DNA of 58,892 nucleotides from Acidobacteriota bacterium. Lineage in GTDB: Bacteria; Acidobacteriota; Blastocatellia; Pyrinomonadales; Pyrinomonadaceae. Below the pieces are notes generated by a model. That model was given only the letters and a program-made list of their open reading frames with translations, searched no databases and had not been told where the DNA came from. This document shows, piece by piece, positions 17,479-26,454 of the stretch. The stretch spans positions 1 to 58,892 of the forward strand of contig JAFAZX010000066.1 in the NCBI GenBank assembly GCA_019239425.1, given 5' to 3'. Numbering within the stretch: position 1 is the stretch's first letter; every line of letters starts with the position of its first letter. A program made the position numbers and the translations under genes.

Positions 17479-18655
17479 ACCTCTCCACCCAGTACTGCCG
17501 GCCGCCGATCTCGACGCGATTGTCCGCCCCCGGGAGGGAGAGAGCGTATTGGTACTTTTCGACGTGCTCCGACCACAGCTCCTTGTAGTCCTTCGCGGAC
17601 ATCGATGTCTCTTCCACAAGCGCGTCGAGCGCCCTCAGATGGTCGTTGAACCTTTGATCCTTCTGTTGGATCGGCACCTGCTGTCCGCTTATTACGTACG
17701 CCTCGGAAGTGCTGAGAGCCCTCGCGATGCGGCGCAGTATTTTGAGCGACGGATTGCTGATCTGCTCGTGCTTGGTCTCCAAGGTCTGGATGTAAGCCTC
17801 ATCGACCCCGATCATTCGCGCCAGCTCGCCGGCCTTCATGTTTCCCCGGTCGCGTCGCAGACGCCGAATTCTGTCGCCCAACTCGAAGCCAGCTGTTTCG
17901 CCTTGTGGATCGATGTGTGAGAGCCGAAGTTCAGCCAAGCGCGGCATCAGCGACCTCAACGCCTCGCTCAATCCCTCTTCGACCTCCCGAAGGTCATCGT
18001 ACTCCACGATCACCTTCTCGGCAGGACATCCCTGAACCATGCGGGACAGTGGGTTCCCTTTCTTCGTCAGCAGGACGACTGAGGAGCAGGACTGGAGGGC
18101 CAACTGAAGTTCCATCCCCGCGCCCAAGCTGGGGAAGACGGCGGCGAGGATCAACAAGTCGGCTGTGGAGACACGCTCTTGGTCTATGTCATAGACCGCG
18201 CGCGCACTCGTCTCGGGGTTGAACTTAGGGGAGGTATATAAGCGCGGCCTGTAAAGGAAAATGGGATAGTGCTGGTATGCTCGGCAAATCTGATCAACCT
18301 TTTCGTCTAGCGACTCGACTTCCGTCAGGCGCTCGTCGTCCAACCCGGTCAATGCGCTGGCGAAATAGGCGGTGAAGGGCAACCCTTCGTACACCGGCCC
18401 GCAAACGAGGGTCTCAGACTGGCCGAACAAGGTAGCGAAGGGTGTGTTCTGCGCTAACGTCTCGGGAGCTATCTCAAAGGCGCGGGCGAGACTCCTAACT
18501 GTTTCCTCGTTGAGGTCGCGGAAGCGTCCTTTCTCGATTCTGGAAACCTCAGACTGGCTGAGTCCGGCGCGGTCGGCGAGATTCTCCTGCGTCCAGTGCC
18601 TATGTTTCCTCAGAAATTTAACCTTTTCCCCGAAAATATTGTTGTTATCCGTCAT
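17432..18655 (-). CDS. XRE regulator with two HTH domains around a deoxyribosyltransferase-like core
   Basis: 407 aa from ATG 18655 (MTDNNNIFGEKVKFLRKH). The first XRE helix-turn-helix is at about 8-65 (WTQENLADRAGLSQSEVSRI). The middle, about 75-225, reads like a nucleoside 2-deoxyribosyltransferase fold: YFASALTGLD, YRPRLYTSP, YDIDQERVSTADLLIL and SLGAGMELQLAL. The second HTH is at about 235-295 (MKAGELARMIGVDEAYIQTL). A nucleotide-sensing role for the core is inference. It is the probable repressor and target of the overlapping ImmA-like protease. A small inverted repeat and AT-rich region upstream may be its operator. Confidence 0.85.
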   Translation of the reverse strand: MTDNNNIFGEKVKFLRKHRHWTQENLADRAGLSQSEVSRIEKGRFRDLNEETVRSLARAFEIAPETLAQNTPFATLFGQSETLVCGPVYEGLPFTAYFASALTGLDDERLTEVESLDEKVDQICRAYQHYPIFLYRPRLYTSPKFNPETSARAVYDIDQERVSTADLLILAAVFPSLGAGMELQLALQSCSSVVLLTKKGNPLSRMVQGCPAEKVIVEYDDLREVEEGLSEALRSLMPRLAELRLSHIDPQGETAGFELGDRIRRLRRDRGNMKAGELARMIGVDEAYIQTLETKHEQISNPSLKILRRIARALSTSEAYVISGQQVPIQQKDQRFNDHLRALDALVEETSMSAKDYKELWSEHVEKYQYALSLPGADNRVEIGGRQYWVERYDQLKKKISKGGKLF

Positions 18656-18699
18656 GCTTCTTACCTCCATACCGTCACAGAATATAGTTACCTGTAGGG

Positions 18700-18722
18700 G
18701 AATAAAAGCCTAATTTTTATTC
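18700..18722. promoter_or_regulatory. Candidate operator of the XRE regulator
   Basis: GAATAAAA and TTTTATTC form an 8-bp perfect inverted repeat with a 7-nt spacer, in the one strongly AT-rich stretch of the 204-bp space between the divergent regulator and recQ genes. Position and symmetry suit autoregulation; this is not proven. Confidence 0.4.
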
Positions 18723-18859
18723 TTTTTTATGATTCTGGATGCTGGGAAGATGGGAGAAGCACGGGCTTACGAGGCGCGAACCGCGAGGGCCGATTTAAGG
18801 AGTCGGCCGGCTGCGTTCGCCATGCGTTTGCGGTACAATTCCCTTTCTTTCGCACGCCG

Positions 18860-21499
18860 ATGACTCACGCTGTACACATGGAAGAGGCGCTGGCCGCGCT
18901 CCACAAGTTCTTCGGGTTCGAGGCTTTTCGCGAGGGCCAGGGCGAGGTCGTCGAGTCGATTCTCGCCGGCCATGACACGGTCGTCGTGATGCCGACGGGC
19001 GGCGGCAAATCCCTGTGCTTTCAGCTCCCGGCGTTGATGAGGGACGGCGTGACGGTCGTCGTCTCGCCCCTCATCGCGCTGATGAAAGACCAGGTGGACG
19101 CGCTCCGGGCGAAGGGCCTGCCCGCGACCTTCATCAACAGCTCGCTCGACTTCGAGGAGCAGAAGGAGCGCATCGCGGGCGTCCGGCAGGGCCGCTTCAA
19201 ACTCCTCTACGTCGCGCCCGAGCGCTTTCGCAGCAACCACTTCGTCGAGACGTTGCAGCGCGCCGAGATCGGCCTCTTCGCCGTGGACGAGGCGCACTGC
19301 ATCTCGCAATGGGGCCACGACTTTCGTCCCGACTACCTCCGTCTTCAATCCTTCCGCGAGCGCATCGGGAACCCGCAGACAATCGCGCTCACCGCCACGG
19401 CCACCCCTTACGTCCGCGCCGACATCATCGAGCAGCTCAAGCTCGAAGACCCGCGCGCCTTCGTCAGCGGCTTCGACCGCCCGAACCTCGCGCTCGGGGT
19501 CGTCCACACCGAGAAGGAGCGCGAGAAGTACGCGCGCATCAAACAGCTCGCCGGGGAGTACAAGGGTCAGTCGGGCATCGTCTACACCTCGACGCGCAAG
19601 TCGGTCGAGCAGATCACCCGGAAGCTCCTCGACGCGCGCCTGCTCGTAGTCGGCTACCACGCCGGGATGACCGACGAGGAGCGCGTGCGCGCGCAGGAGG
19701 ATTTCATGTCGGGGCGCGCGCAGGTGATCGTCGCCACCAACGCCTTCGGCATGGGCATCGACAAGCCCGACATACGCTTCGTCGTGCACTTCCACCTGCC
19801 CGGCTCCATCGAAGCTTACTACCAGGAGATCGGGCGCGCGGGCCGCGACGGCCGGCAGTCGGTCTGCCTGCTCCTCTTCAACTACGCGGACAAGCGGACG
19901 CAGGACTACTTCATCGAAGGCTCTTACCCGCCGCCCGAGCTGATCTCGAACGTCTACTCGGCCCTGGTCGATACGGGCCAGAAGCGGATCGAACTCTCGA
20001 CGCGCGAGATCGCCGCGCGCGCGGGCGTCCGCAACGAGATGGCCGTCCAGTCGGCGCTCATCACGCTCGAGAAGGCCGGGCACATCGAGCGCGGCACGGG
20101 ATCGGAGAACCGCGCTTCCTTGAGACTCCTCATGCCGCCGCACCTCGCGCGCGAGGCGGTCGCGTCGCGAAAGAGCGCGCAGCTCAAGCAGGTGCTCTTC
20201 TCACTGCTCGGCGGCTACGGTTTGAGCGAGCGCGCCGACGCGGAGGTGGACGTGGCCGACTTCGCCGACACGCTCGGGATGGAGCTGGCGCAGACGCGGC
20301 GTGCTCTCTCTTCGCTCGCCGAAGGCGGCATCGTCCGCTACCAGCCCGCGCGGCGCACGCGCGGCGTCGTGATGAAAGACGAGCAGCCCGCGACGCGCCT
20401 GCGCATCCGGCCCGAAGACCTCGCGCGCCGCGCCGCGCTCGAACAGCGGAAGCTGCGCGAGATGATTTCGTTCTGCTACACCGAGAACTGCTACCGCTCC
20501 TTCATCCTCGATTACTTCGGCGACCGCTCGCACGACGGCACCTGCGGCAAGTGCGGCAACTGCCTCCTGCGCGGCGCGGCGCCCGCGCGCGCGCAGAGCG
20601 CGCCGCCGCTCGACGCCCCGCGCGACCTCGACCGCTTCATCATGAAGCACGTGCCCGCCGGGCTCGAACTCGAAGAGGAGTTGGCCGCGCAGTCGCGCGT
20701 GCGCAAGAAGCGCGAGGCGGCCGAGGCACCTGCCTTTGAGGAGGAGGACGGGGCCGGCTCCATCGCCGTCACGGAGCCGCGCGAGCTTTCGGAGGACGAG
20801 CGCCTGACGGTGCGCAAGATTCTCGCGTGCGCGGCGCGCATGGGCGGGCGCTTCGGCAAGGGGTTGCTCGCGTCGGCCCTGCGCGGCTCGCGCTCGGCCA
20901 AGCTCTCGCAGGCGGGCCTCGACCAGCTCTCGACCTACGGCATCCTCTCGGGGATGACGCAGGACGAGATACTGCTCTACGTGGACGCGCTCGTCGCCGC
21001 CGGCTGCCTGCACGTCACGGGCGGCGCCTACCCGACCATCTCGCTGACGCCCGCGGGCGGCGAGGTCATGCGCGAGCGCGCCGCCGTGCAACTGCGCCTG
21101 CCGCCGCTCTACACCGGCCCGGCCTACGCTTCCCCTCCCCGCACGTCCCAACGCGCCAGCGCCCCGGCCGCGCCGAAGGCGAACACCGTGGACGAGACTT
21201 ATGCCTTATATGAACAGGGCCTCACGGTCGAAGAGATTTGCGCGCAGCGCGGCCTGACCGAGATCACGGTCGAAGGCCACCTCGCCGACTGCATCCTCCG
21301 CGGACGCCCCTTCGACGTGACGCGCTTCGTCTCCGCGCCAGACCGCGAACTCATCGAACGCGCCGCCGCCGAGATCGGCACCGAGCGCCTCAAGCCCCTG
21401 CGCGAAGCGCTCCCGCGCCACGTCACCTACCGCATGATCCGCTTCGTCGTCGCCGACCTCCAACGCGCCGCCGGGCTGGGAGGTGAAAGTGATGAATGA
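18860..21499 (+). CDS. recQ: ATP-dependent DNA helicase RecQ
   Basis: 879 aa, longer than typical RecQ (about 600). Helicase motif I is MPTGGGKS (residues 44-51), motif II is DEAH in AVDEAHCISQWGHDFRP, and motif VI is QEIGRAGRDGR. Four cysteines in ENCYRS, TCGKCGNC bind zinc. The extra C-terminal part contains a winged-helix region and a final HTH_40-type domain (YEQGLTVEEICAQRGLTEIT) seen in long RecQ proteins. It unwinds DNA during recombination repair. A TACAAT box at 18833 is a likely -10 element. The last codons lie inside a heptamer repeat. Confidence 0.94.
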   Translation: MTHAVHMEEALAALHKFFGFEAFREGQGEVVESILAGHDTVVVMPTGGGKSLCFQLPALMRDGVTVVVSPLIALMKDQVDALRAKGLPATFINSSLDFEEQKERIAGVRQGRFKLLYVAPERFRSNHFVETLQRAEIGLFAVDEAHCISQWGHDFRPDYLRLQSFRERIGNPQTIALTATATPYVRADIIEQLKLEDPRAFVSGFDRPNLALGVVHTEKEREKYARIKQLAGEYKGQSGIVYTSTRKSVEQITRKLLDARLLVVGYHAGMTDEERVRAQEDFMSGRAQVIVATNAFGMGIDKPDIRFVVHFHLPGSIEAYYQEIGRAGRDGRQSVCLLLFNYADKRTQDYFIEGSYPPPELISNVYSALVDTGQKRIELSTREIAARAGVRNEMAVQSALITLEKAGHIERGTGSENRASLRLLMPPHLAREAVASRKSAQLKQVLFSLLGGYGLSERADAEVDVADFADTLGMELAQTRRALSSLAEGGIVRYQPARRTRGVVMKDEQPATRLRIRPEDLARRAALEQRKLREMISFCYTENCYRSFILDYFGDRSHDGTCGKCGNCLLRGAAPARAQSAPPLDAPRDLDRFIMKHVPAGLELEEELAAQSRVRKKREAAEAPAFEEEDGAGSIAVTEPRELSEDERLTVRKILACAARMGGRFGKGLLASALRGSRSAKLSQAGLDQLSTYGILSGMTQDEILLYVDALVAAGCLHVTGGAYPTISLTPAGGEVMRERAAVQLRLPPLYTGPAYASPPRTSQRASAPAAPKANTVDETYALYEQGLTVEEICAQRGLTEITVEGHLADCILRGRPFDVTRFVSAPDRELIERAAAEIGTERLKPLREALPRHVTYRMIRFVVADLQRAAGLGGESDE

Positions 21500-21556
21500 T
21501 GAGTGATGAATGATGAATATAACCTCGAAGCCGTATTCATTCATTCATCACTCATC
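21498..21556. repeat. Heptamer inverted repeat at the recQ stop
   Basis: Arms 21498-21518 and 21535-21556 are made of GATGAAT-type 7-nt units on the left and ATTCATC-type units on the right, and pair almost completely. The recQ stop codon is within the run of units, which begins at about 21488. Confidence 0.8.
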
Positions 21557-21836
21557 TTCTCGGGGATTCACTACCTGGGGCTCGTCTGCGACGACGAGGT
21601 TTTGACCGCCCGCCTGCGCGCGCCCTTCGTGACGCAACACGACCGACGAGTTGGTCGGCGAGCACGTTAAGTTCAACCACTGGCTCAAAGAGCACGCCGC
21701 GCAGACCGAGCCGCCCGTCACGCTCATCGACACGACGAGGGCCGCCGTCTCGGAGACGGCGGCCCTCGTCGCCAGTTGGATTCGGGGGCGCGCGACCCAA
21801 GCGACTCAAAGCACGCCCCCAAACCCTCTGACCTGA
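21557..21836 (+). pseudogene. Remnant of a P-loop nucleoside kinase-like gene
   Basis: Two frames carry pieces of one protein. The first reads GIHYLGLVCDDEVLTARLRA, a strand-helix typical of small P-loop kinases, then runs out of frame. The second, about 21645-21836, reads EHVKFNHWLKEHAAQTEPP, then VTLIDTT and ETAALVASWIR, the usual C-terminal end of the same family. The N-terminal P-loop part and the middle are missing. A heptamer repeat replaces the upstream part. A 19-bp perfect hairpin (21733-21751 with 21753-21771) lies within the remnant. Confidence 0.6.
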
Positions 21837-21843
21837 TCCCGTT

Positions 21844-22263
21844 TCATTCCCCCTCGCCGGCCGCGCCCGTCGTGAAGCCGCGGAAGCCTTCGGGGCCGGC
21901 GTAGGCGACCGTGCGCCCGTAGGTCGAGCCGCGGCGGATGCGGCTGAAGACGAGCAGGTTGAAGAAGTGCATCCCGCCGAGCACGAGCAGCACCAGCCCG
22001 ACCTTCCAGGACAGGGCCTCGATGCCCTCCTGCACGTTGTTCACCTGGTAGCCGAGCTTCAGCGCCAGCGTCACGTACCCGAGGTTGATGAGGTAGAAGC
22101 CGACGACGAGCAGGTGGTTGACCGAGTCGGCCAGCGCCTCGTTGCCGTGGAAGACGTCGACGAGGAAGATGCGGCCGTTCTTGTGGAGCGTCTGCGCGAC
22201 CCAGACCGTGAGCGCGACGCTCAGGAAGACGTACGAGAGGTACGTGACGACGATGGTGTTCAT
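21844..22263 (-). CDS. Conserved integral membrane protein
   Basis: 139 aa from MNTIVVTYLSYVFLSVALTV. Three or four membrane helices: residues 3-22, a segment around DSVNHLLVVGFYLINLGYVT, and VGLVLLVLGGMHFFNLLVF. The conserved stretch VDVFHGNEALADSVNHL is shared by proteins of unknown role in acidobacteria and actinobacteria. It faces the kinase remnant on the other strand. No partner is evident. Confidence 0.82.
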   Translation of the reverse strand: MNTIVVTYLSYVFLSVALTVWVAQTLHKNGRIFLVDVFHGNEALADSVNHLLVVGFYLINLGYVTLALKLGYQVNNVQEGIEALSWKVGLVLLVLGGMHFFNLLVFSRIRRGSTYGRTVAYAGPEGFRGFTTGAAGEGE

Positions 22264-22467
22264 GGACGGTCTCCTTTGCTGTGGGCGGCGCCCCACGCCA
22301 CGCCCGCGCCTTGCGTACGTTTCGGCGTGCGCCCCTGCCCGCACGTGACTTCAACCCGCGTGCCGCGCGGACTCCTCCGACTTCCCTTCACCGCCGGCGG
22401 GTCGCGTGTGGCACAACGCCGATTCGTGCTAGAGTCTTTGCATTCCGCAAACCAGGAGGGAGAGACC

Positions 22468-22668
22468 TTGAGCCGCAACCCGAACGCCGAGCCGCCGCAG
22501 CCCGAGCAGCAGCCCGAACTTCCGCCCACGCGCCCGGACGACCCCGCGCAGCCGGAGCCGCCGCCGCTCCCGCCCGACGCGCCCACGCCCACCGCCCCCG
22601 TCGAAGAGCCCGCGAGCCCTAAGCCCGCCGGCGACCCGCCCGTCAACGAGCCGACGCGGCTGATGTGA
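22468..22668 (+). CDS. Small proline-rich protein
   Basis: 66 aa, TTG start 7 nt after AGGAGGG. The chain is almost entirely Pro, Glu, Ala and Asp (for example EQQPELPPTRPDDPAQPEPP) and must be disordered. No family recognised. The ribosome site is strong, but composition alone could also make such a reading frame in GC-rich DNA, so it is a moderate call. Confidence 0.5.
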   Translation: MSRNPNAEPPQPEQQPELPPTRPDDPAQPEPPPLPPDAPTPTAPVEEPASPKPAGDPPVNEPTRLM

Positions 22669-22694
22669 GCGGCCTTTGATTTCGAATCGCAAAT

Positions 22695-23774
22695 TTGAAA
22701 TTTCAAACCCCTGAACTTGCCGAACACATCCCCGCGCAGGCTTTGAGCGCGCGGCTCGGCGGGGTGGCGCGCGCCTTCGCGCCGAAGCCCTTCGTGCCGC
22801 ACCCGCTCTTCCGCGGGCCGCACGCGCAGACCATCGTCTCTTCGAAGCACTTCCCGCGCCGGCGCGCGTTGTACGAAGAGCGCGCTCTCTACGAGTCGCG
22901 GCTCTTCGAGGTCGAGGCCGGCACGCGCATCCTCCTCAAGTGCCGCTGGCAGGAGGAGAGGCACGCGGCGCCGACCCTCCTCCTCATCCACGGGCTCGAA
23001 GGCTCGACCGACTCGCTCTACGTGCTCGGCACGGCGCAGAAGGCTTTCGCGCGCGGCTTCAACGTCGTCGGCATGAACATGCGCAACTGCGGCGGCACCG
23101 AGCACCTCGCCGCCACGCTCTACCACAGCGGCATGACCGAGGACATACGGCGCGTCCTCCTCGGAGAGTTGGCCGGGCGGGAGACCCTGCCGGAGATTTA
23201 CCTCGCGGGCTTCTCGATGAGCGGCAACATGGTCTTGCGCCTCGCGGGCGACTACGGCGCGGACTCCCCCGCGGCGCTCAGGGGCGTGGCCGCCGTCTCG
23301 CCCTCCATCGACCTCGACTCCTGCGCCCACGCGCTGGAGAGCCGGGGCAACGCCCTCTACCGCTGGAGCTTCGTCTCGAACCTGCGCGACCGCGTCCGGC
23401 GCAAAGGGCTTCTGAGTCCGGGCCAGTACGACACGCCGGCCCTGCGCCGCGTGCGCACCATCCGCGAGTTCGACGAGCAGTTCACCGCCCCGCACGGCGG
23501 CTACCGCGACGCCGACGACTACTACGCCCGCACCAGCTCGCGCGCGGTCATCAAAGAGATACGCGTCCCCACGCTCATCATCCATTCCGCCGACGACCCG
23601 CTCATCCCGGCCGGGCCGTTCCTCGACCAATCCATCGCCGACAACCCCGACGTGCTCCTCGTCCTCACGCGCCGCGGCGGCCACGTCGGCTTCCTCTCCG
23701 ACCGCGCCGCGGGCGAAGACCGGCACTGGGCCGAGAACCGCCTCGTCGAATTCTTCGAGCGCCTGCGGGAATAA
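22695..23774 (+). CDS. YheT-like alpha/beta hydrolase
   Basis: 359 aa. Family signs: FRGPHAQTIVSS near the start, oxyanion region LIHGLEGST, MNMRNCGGTEHL, nucleophile Ser174 in GFSMSGNMV, Asp in HSADDPLIP and His in RGGHVGFLS. YheT/EMB8-type hydrolases are cytoplasmic esterases of unknown substrate. The GFSLGG motif of relatives is GFSMSG here. The TTG start lies inside a short palindromic TTTGAAATTTCAAA repeat, so the true start may lie slightly downstream. Confidence 0.9.
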   Translation: MKFQTPELAEHIPAQALSARLGGVARAFAPKPFVPHPLFRGPHAQTIVSSKHFPRRRALYEERALYESRLFEVEAGTRILLKCRWQEERHAAPTLLLIHGLEGSTDSLYVLGTAQKAFARGFNVVGMNMRNCGGTEHLAATLYHSGMTEDIRRVLLGELAGRETLPEIYLAGFSMSGNMVLRLAGDYGADSPAALRGVAAVSPSIDLDSCAHALESRGNALYRWSFVSNLRDRVRRKGLLSPGQYDTPALRRVRTIREFDEQFTAPHGGYRDADDYYARTSSRAVIKEIRVPTLIIHSADDPLIPAGPFLDQSIADNPDVLLVLTRRGGHVGFLSDRAAGEDRHWAENRLVEFFERLRE

Positions 23775-23857
23775 GTGGCCCCCGCCTCTTGCGTTTTGCC
23801 TTTTGCCTTCACTAAGCTTGCTCCCGTCGTTTCAGTCCACGCTGACGCTCCCGGCCG

Positions 23858-25225
23858 ATGGAAACGTTCATCAGAATTCTCGCGGTCTTCGTGCTGGTCG
23901 CCGCCAACGGCTTCTTCGTCACCTCGGAGTTCGCCATCGTCAGCGTGCGGCGGATGCGCATCGCCACGCTGGCCGAGTCGGGCAACAAGCGCGCGCGCCG
24001 CCTGCTCGCCTTCAAGGACAACCTCGGCGCCTACATCTCCGCCACGCAGCTCGGCGTCACGCTCTCCTCGCTCGCGCTGGGCTGGATCGGCGAGGCCACG
24101 CTCGCCGAGCTACTCGTGCCGCCCTTCGACCGCCTCGGAGAGTCTCTGCCCGCGTCCCTCGGCAACAGCTTCTCCGACTACGCGCGCCACCTCGTCGCCT
24201 CGGCCATCGCCTTCGTCGTCATCACCTTCCTCCACATCGTCCTCGGCGAGCAGGTGCCGAAGATGCTCGGCATCGAGCGCTCGGAGCGCGTCGCCTTGAT
24301 GACCGTCGGGCCGATGTACTGGTTCTCGAAAATCTTCCGCCTGCCCATCCGCCTGCTCGACGTCGCCAGCTCCGCCGCGACGCGCGCCGTCGGCCTCCAC
24401 GGCTCGAGCGAGCACGCCTCGATCTACACCGAGGAGGAGATCCGACAGCTCGTCAACATCTCGCACAAGAGCGGCCATCTCGAGGAGGAGGAGCGGCGTC
24501 TCATCAACCGCGTCTTCGACTTCTCCGAGGCCGAGGTGCGCGAGGCGATGATTCCGCGCACCGAGGTGCAGGCGCTGCCCGTGACGGCCACGCTCGAAGA
24601 GTGCGAGCACGCCTTCTGCGAGTTCGGCTACTCGCGCCTGCCCGTCTACCGCGAGCGCCTCGACGACGTGGCCGGCGTCCTCTTCATGAAGGACTTGATG
24701 CCCTGCCTGCGCACGGTCGGCTCGGTCGCGTTCGACATGGAGGCGATGCTCCACCCGGCGCTCTTCGTCCCCGCGACGGCGCGGCTCGGCTCCGTCCTCG
24801 CGCAGATGCAGGCGCAGAAGACGCACATCGCCTGCGTGGTGGACGAGCACGGCGGGCTGGAAGGCATCGTGACGCTGGAGGACTTGCTCGAGGAGATCGT
24901 CGGCGAGATTAACGACGAGTACGACGAGGAGACCAAGTCGCAGATCGTCGAAGAGCCGGACGGGACGTTCCTGCTCGACGGCATGCTCGCCGTGCGCGAC
25001 GCCAACCGCCGCTTCAAACTGAAGCTCCCCGAGGAGGCGGGCTACACGACGATGGCCGGCTTCCTGCTCGCGACCTCCGGCCGCATCCTCGGCACCGGCG
25101 AGGAGGTCGAGCACGAGGGCGGCCGCTTCCTCGTCGAAGCGGTCGAGGGCCGGCGCATCCGCCGCATACGCTACACGCCCGCGCCGCCGACGACCGAAGA
25201 GTCGGACGAGCAGGAGGCGGCCTGA
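23858..25225 (+). CDS. CNNM/CorC (HlyC) family membrane protein
   Basis: 455 aa. N-terminal DUF21/CNNM membrane domain at about 1-190 (RILAVFVLVAANGFFVTSEF, then LGVTLSSLALGWIGE), followed by two CBS domains (for example VTATLEECEHAFCEFGYSRL and HIACVVDEHGGLEGIVTLED) and a CorC_HlyC C-terminal domain. Related proteins handle magnesium or cobalt efflux, with CBS domains binding nucleotides. The 'hemolysin' label of the family is historical. A 48-aa membrane protein gene follows within 20 bp. Confidence 0.93.
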   Translation: METFIRILAVFVLVAANGFFVTSEFAIVSVRRMRIATLAESGNKRARRLLAFKDNLGAYISATQLGVTLSSLALGWIGEATLAELLVPPFDRLGESLPASLGNSFSDYARHLVASAIAFVVITFLHIVLGEQVPKMLGIERSERVALMTVGPMYWFSKIFRLPIRLLDVASSAATRAVGLHGSSEHASIYTEEEIRQLVNISHKSGHLEEEERRLINRVFDFSEAEVREAMIPRTEVQALPVTATLEECEHAFCEFGYSRLPVYRERLDDVAGVLFMKDLMPCLRTVGSVAFDMEAMLHPALFVPATARLGSVLAQMQAQKTHIACVVDEHGGLEGIVTLEDLLEEIVGEINDEYDEETKSQIVEEPDGTFLLDGMLAVRDANRRFKLKLPEEAGYTTMAGFLLATSGRILGTGEEVEHEGGRFLVEAVEGRRIRRIRYTPAPPTTEESDEQEAA

Positions 25226-25242
25226 GCAGGAAGGTGTAAGAG

Positions 25243-25389
25243 TTGGGCGACGAGAACGACTTCACCGAGCTGGTCTTCACGCTGGTCGGCATGGGCGTGC
25301 TGCTCGTCGTCGCCGTCGTCGCCGTCGTCATCTTCTTCCGCGTCTGGCGCAAGGAGAACAAGGGGCGCAAACGCAACTTCTTCGAGTAG
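25243..25389 (+). CDS. 48-aa single-pass membrane protein
   Basis: TTG start after GGAAGG at 7 nt. The chain has an acidic N-terminus (GDENDFTELV), one membrane helix (MGVLLVVAVVAVVIFFRVW) and a basic end (RKENKGRKRNFFE), giving an N-out/C-in topology by charge. It lies directly between the CorC-like gene and the SH3 gene and may be a small partner of the transporter. Not in a known family. Confidence 0.6.
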   Translation: MGDENDFTELVFTLVGMGVLLVVAVVAVVIFFRVWRKENKGRKRNFFE

Positions 25390-25422
25390 TCCCGACCCTT
25401 CATCAACCCACGGAGGTAATCC

Positions 25423-26427
25423 TTGCATCCCCTTCCAACCTTCAAGACGCTCGCCGTCTGTTCCCTCTTCATCGTCCTCGGCGTCAGCGCCTCCGCGCAG
25501 GTGGTGAACCTGGGCGGGGCGCAGCAGAAGATCACGACCGCCTCGGCGGTGCGCGCGCGTACGGCCCCGGATACGAATGCCGCCGAGGTCACGCGGCTCA
25601 AGCTCGGCACGCTGTTGAGCGCCGACGCGCGCTCGGCCGAGCAGTTCGAGCTCGGCAGCAAGAAGGACTACTGGTATCGGGTCGCGCTGCCCGGCGGCGA
25701 GCAGGGCTGGGTCTTCGGCGCGCTGCTGGCCGACTTCGACCCGCGGCGCGGCGGCGAGACCGTCCTCCGCATCGCCGAGGAGCGGCTGAACATCGAGGAG
25801 ATGAGCAAGGACGACGGCCTCGACCTCTTCAACTTCGTCGAGGGCGCGTTGGCCGACACCAGGGGGGCGGCGGCGGGCGGGCTGGAACGCGCGCGGCTGC
25901 AAGCGCTGAACCGCGTCGTCGGCTCGATGGGCGTGGACGACAAGGGCAACCTGCTCGACCTCAAGTTTCAGAAGGCGCACGCGCGCGAAATCTATTACCA
26001 CGAGCTGGCGGGCGGCTGGGCCGTGAAGTCCGAGGCCTTCTGGGAGCTGGAGAAGAAGTATCACGGCACGCCCCTGGGCGACCGCATCGCGTGGGACGCC
26101 GCGAACGCGCTCTACCCGGGCGAGTGCGAATCGGACGAGGTCTGCCAGTTCTTCCGCCTACAGGCCACGGAAGGCCGCTACCTCGCGCTCTACCCGACGG
26201 GGGCGCACGCCGCCGAGGTGCTCCAGAACTTGAAGGAGGCGCTCGCCTCGCAGCAGTTGGACGAGTCCTTAAAGAACAAGAGCAGCGACCAGTACGCGCG
26301 GCAGGAGCGGGAGATGTTGAGGAAGTCTCTGGCGGAGACGCGCGCCGCGGTCTCGCAGGCGAACGCGCCCGAGAAGGCCGCACTCCTCCGCAGGCTCGAA
26401 CAGTTGTCGCCGCGCGGGGCGAGGTGA
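25423..26427 (+). CDS. Secreted SH3 domain protein
   Basis: 334 aa, TTG start after ACGGAGGTAATCC. Signal peptide (TLAVCSLFIVLGVSASAQ). A bacterial SH3 domain spans about 38-105 (VRARTAPDTNAAEVTRLKLG to QGWVFGALL), of the kind that binds peptidoglycan peptides. The rest is helical, with a probable tetratricopeptide-like or scaffold character (SEAFWELEKKYHGTPLGDRI) and a cysteine pair (CESDEVC). It probably sits at the cell envelope. The role is unknown. Confidence 0.82.
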   Translation: MHPLPTFKTLAVCSLFIVLGVSASAQVVNLGGAQQKITTASAVRARTAPDTNAAEVTRLKLGTLLSADARSAEQFELGSKKDYWYRVALPGGEQGWVFGALLADFDPRRGGETVLRIAEERLNIEEMSKDDGLDLFNFVEGALADTRGAAAGGLERARLQALNRVVGSMGVDDKGNLLDLKFQKAHAREIYYHELAGGWAVKSEAFWELEKKYHGTPLGDRIAWDAANALYPGECESDEVCQFFRLQATEGRYLALYPTGAHAAEVLQNLKEALASQQLDESLKNKSSDQYARQEREMLRKSLAETRAAVSQANAPEKAALLRRLEQLSPRGAR

Positions 26428-26454
26428 GGCGGGACGGCGGGAGGGGCGTCGGCG

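Noticed and set aside
21733..21771. 19-bp perfect hairpin as a terminator
   Set aside because: It lies within the decayed kinase coding sequence and lacks a T run; it may follow from GC-rich codons. Kept only as part of the pseudogene entry.
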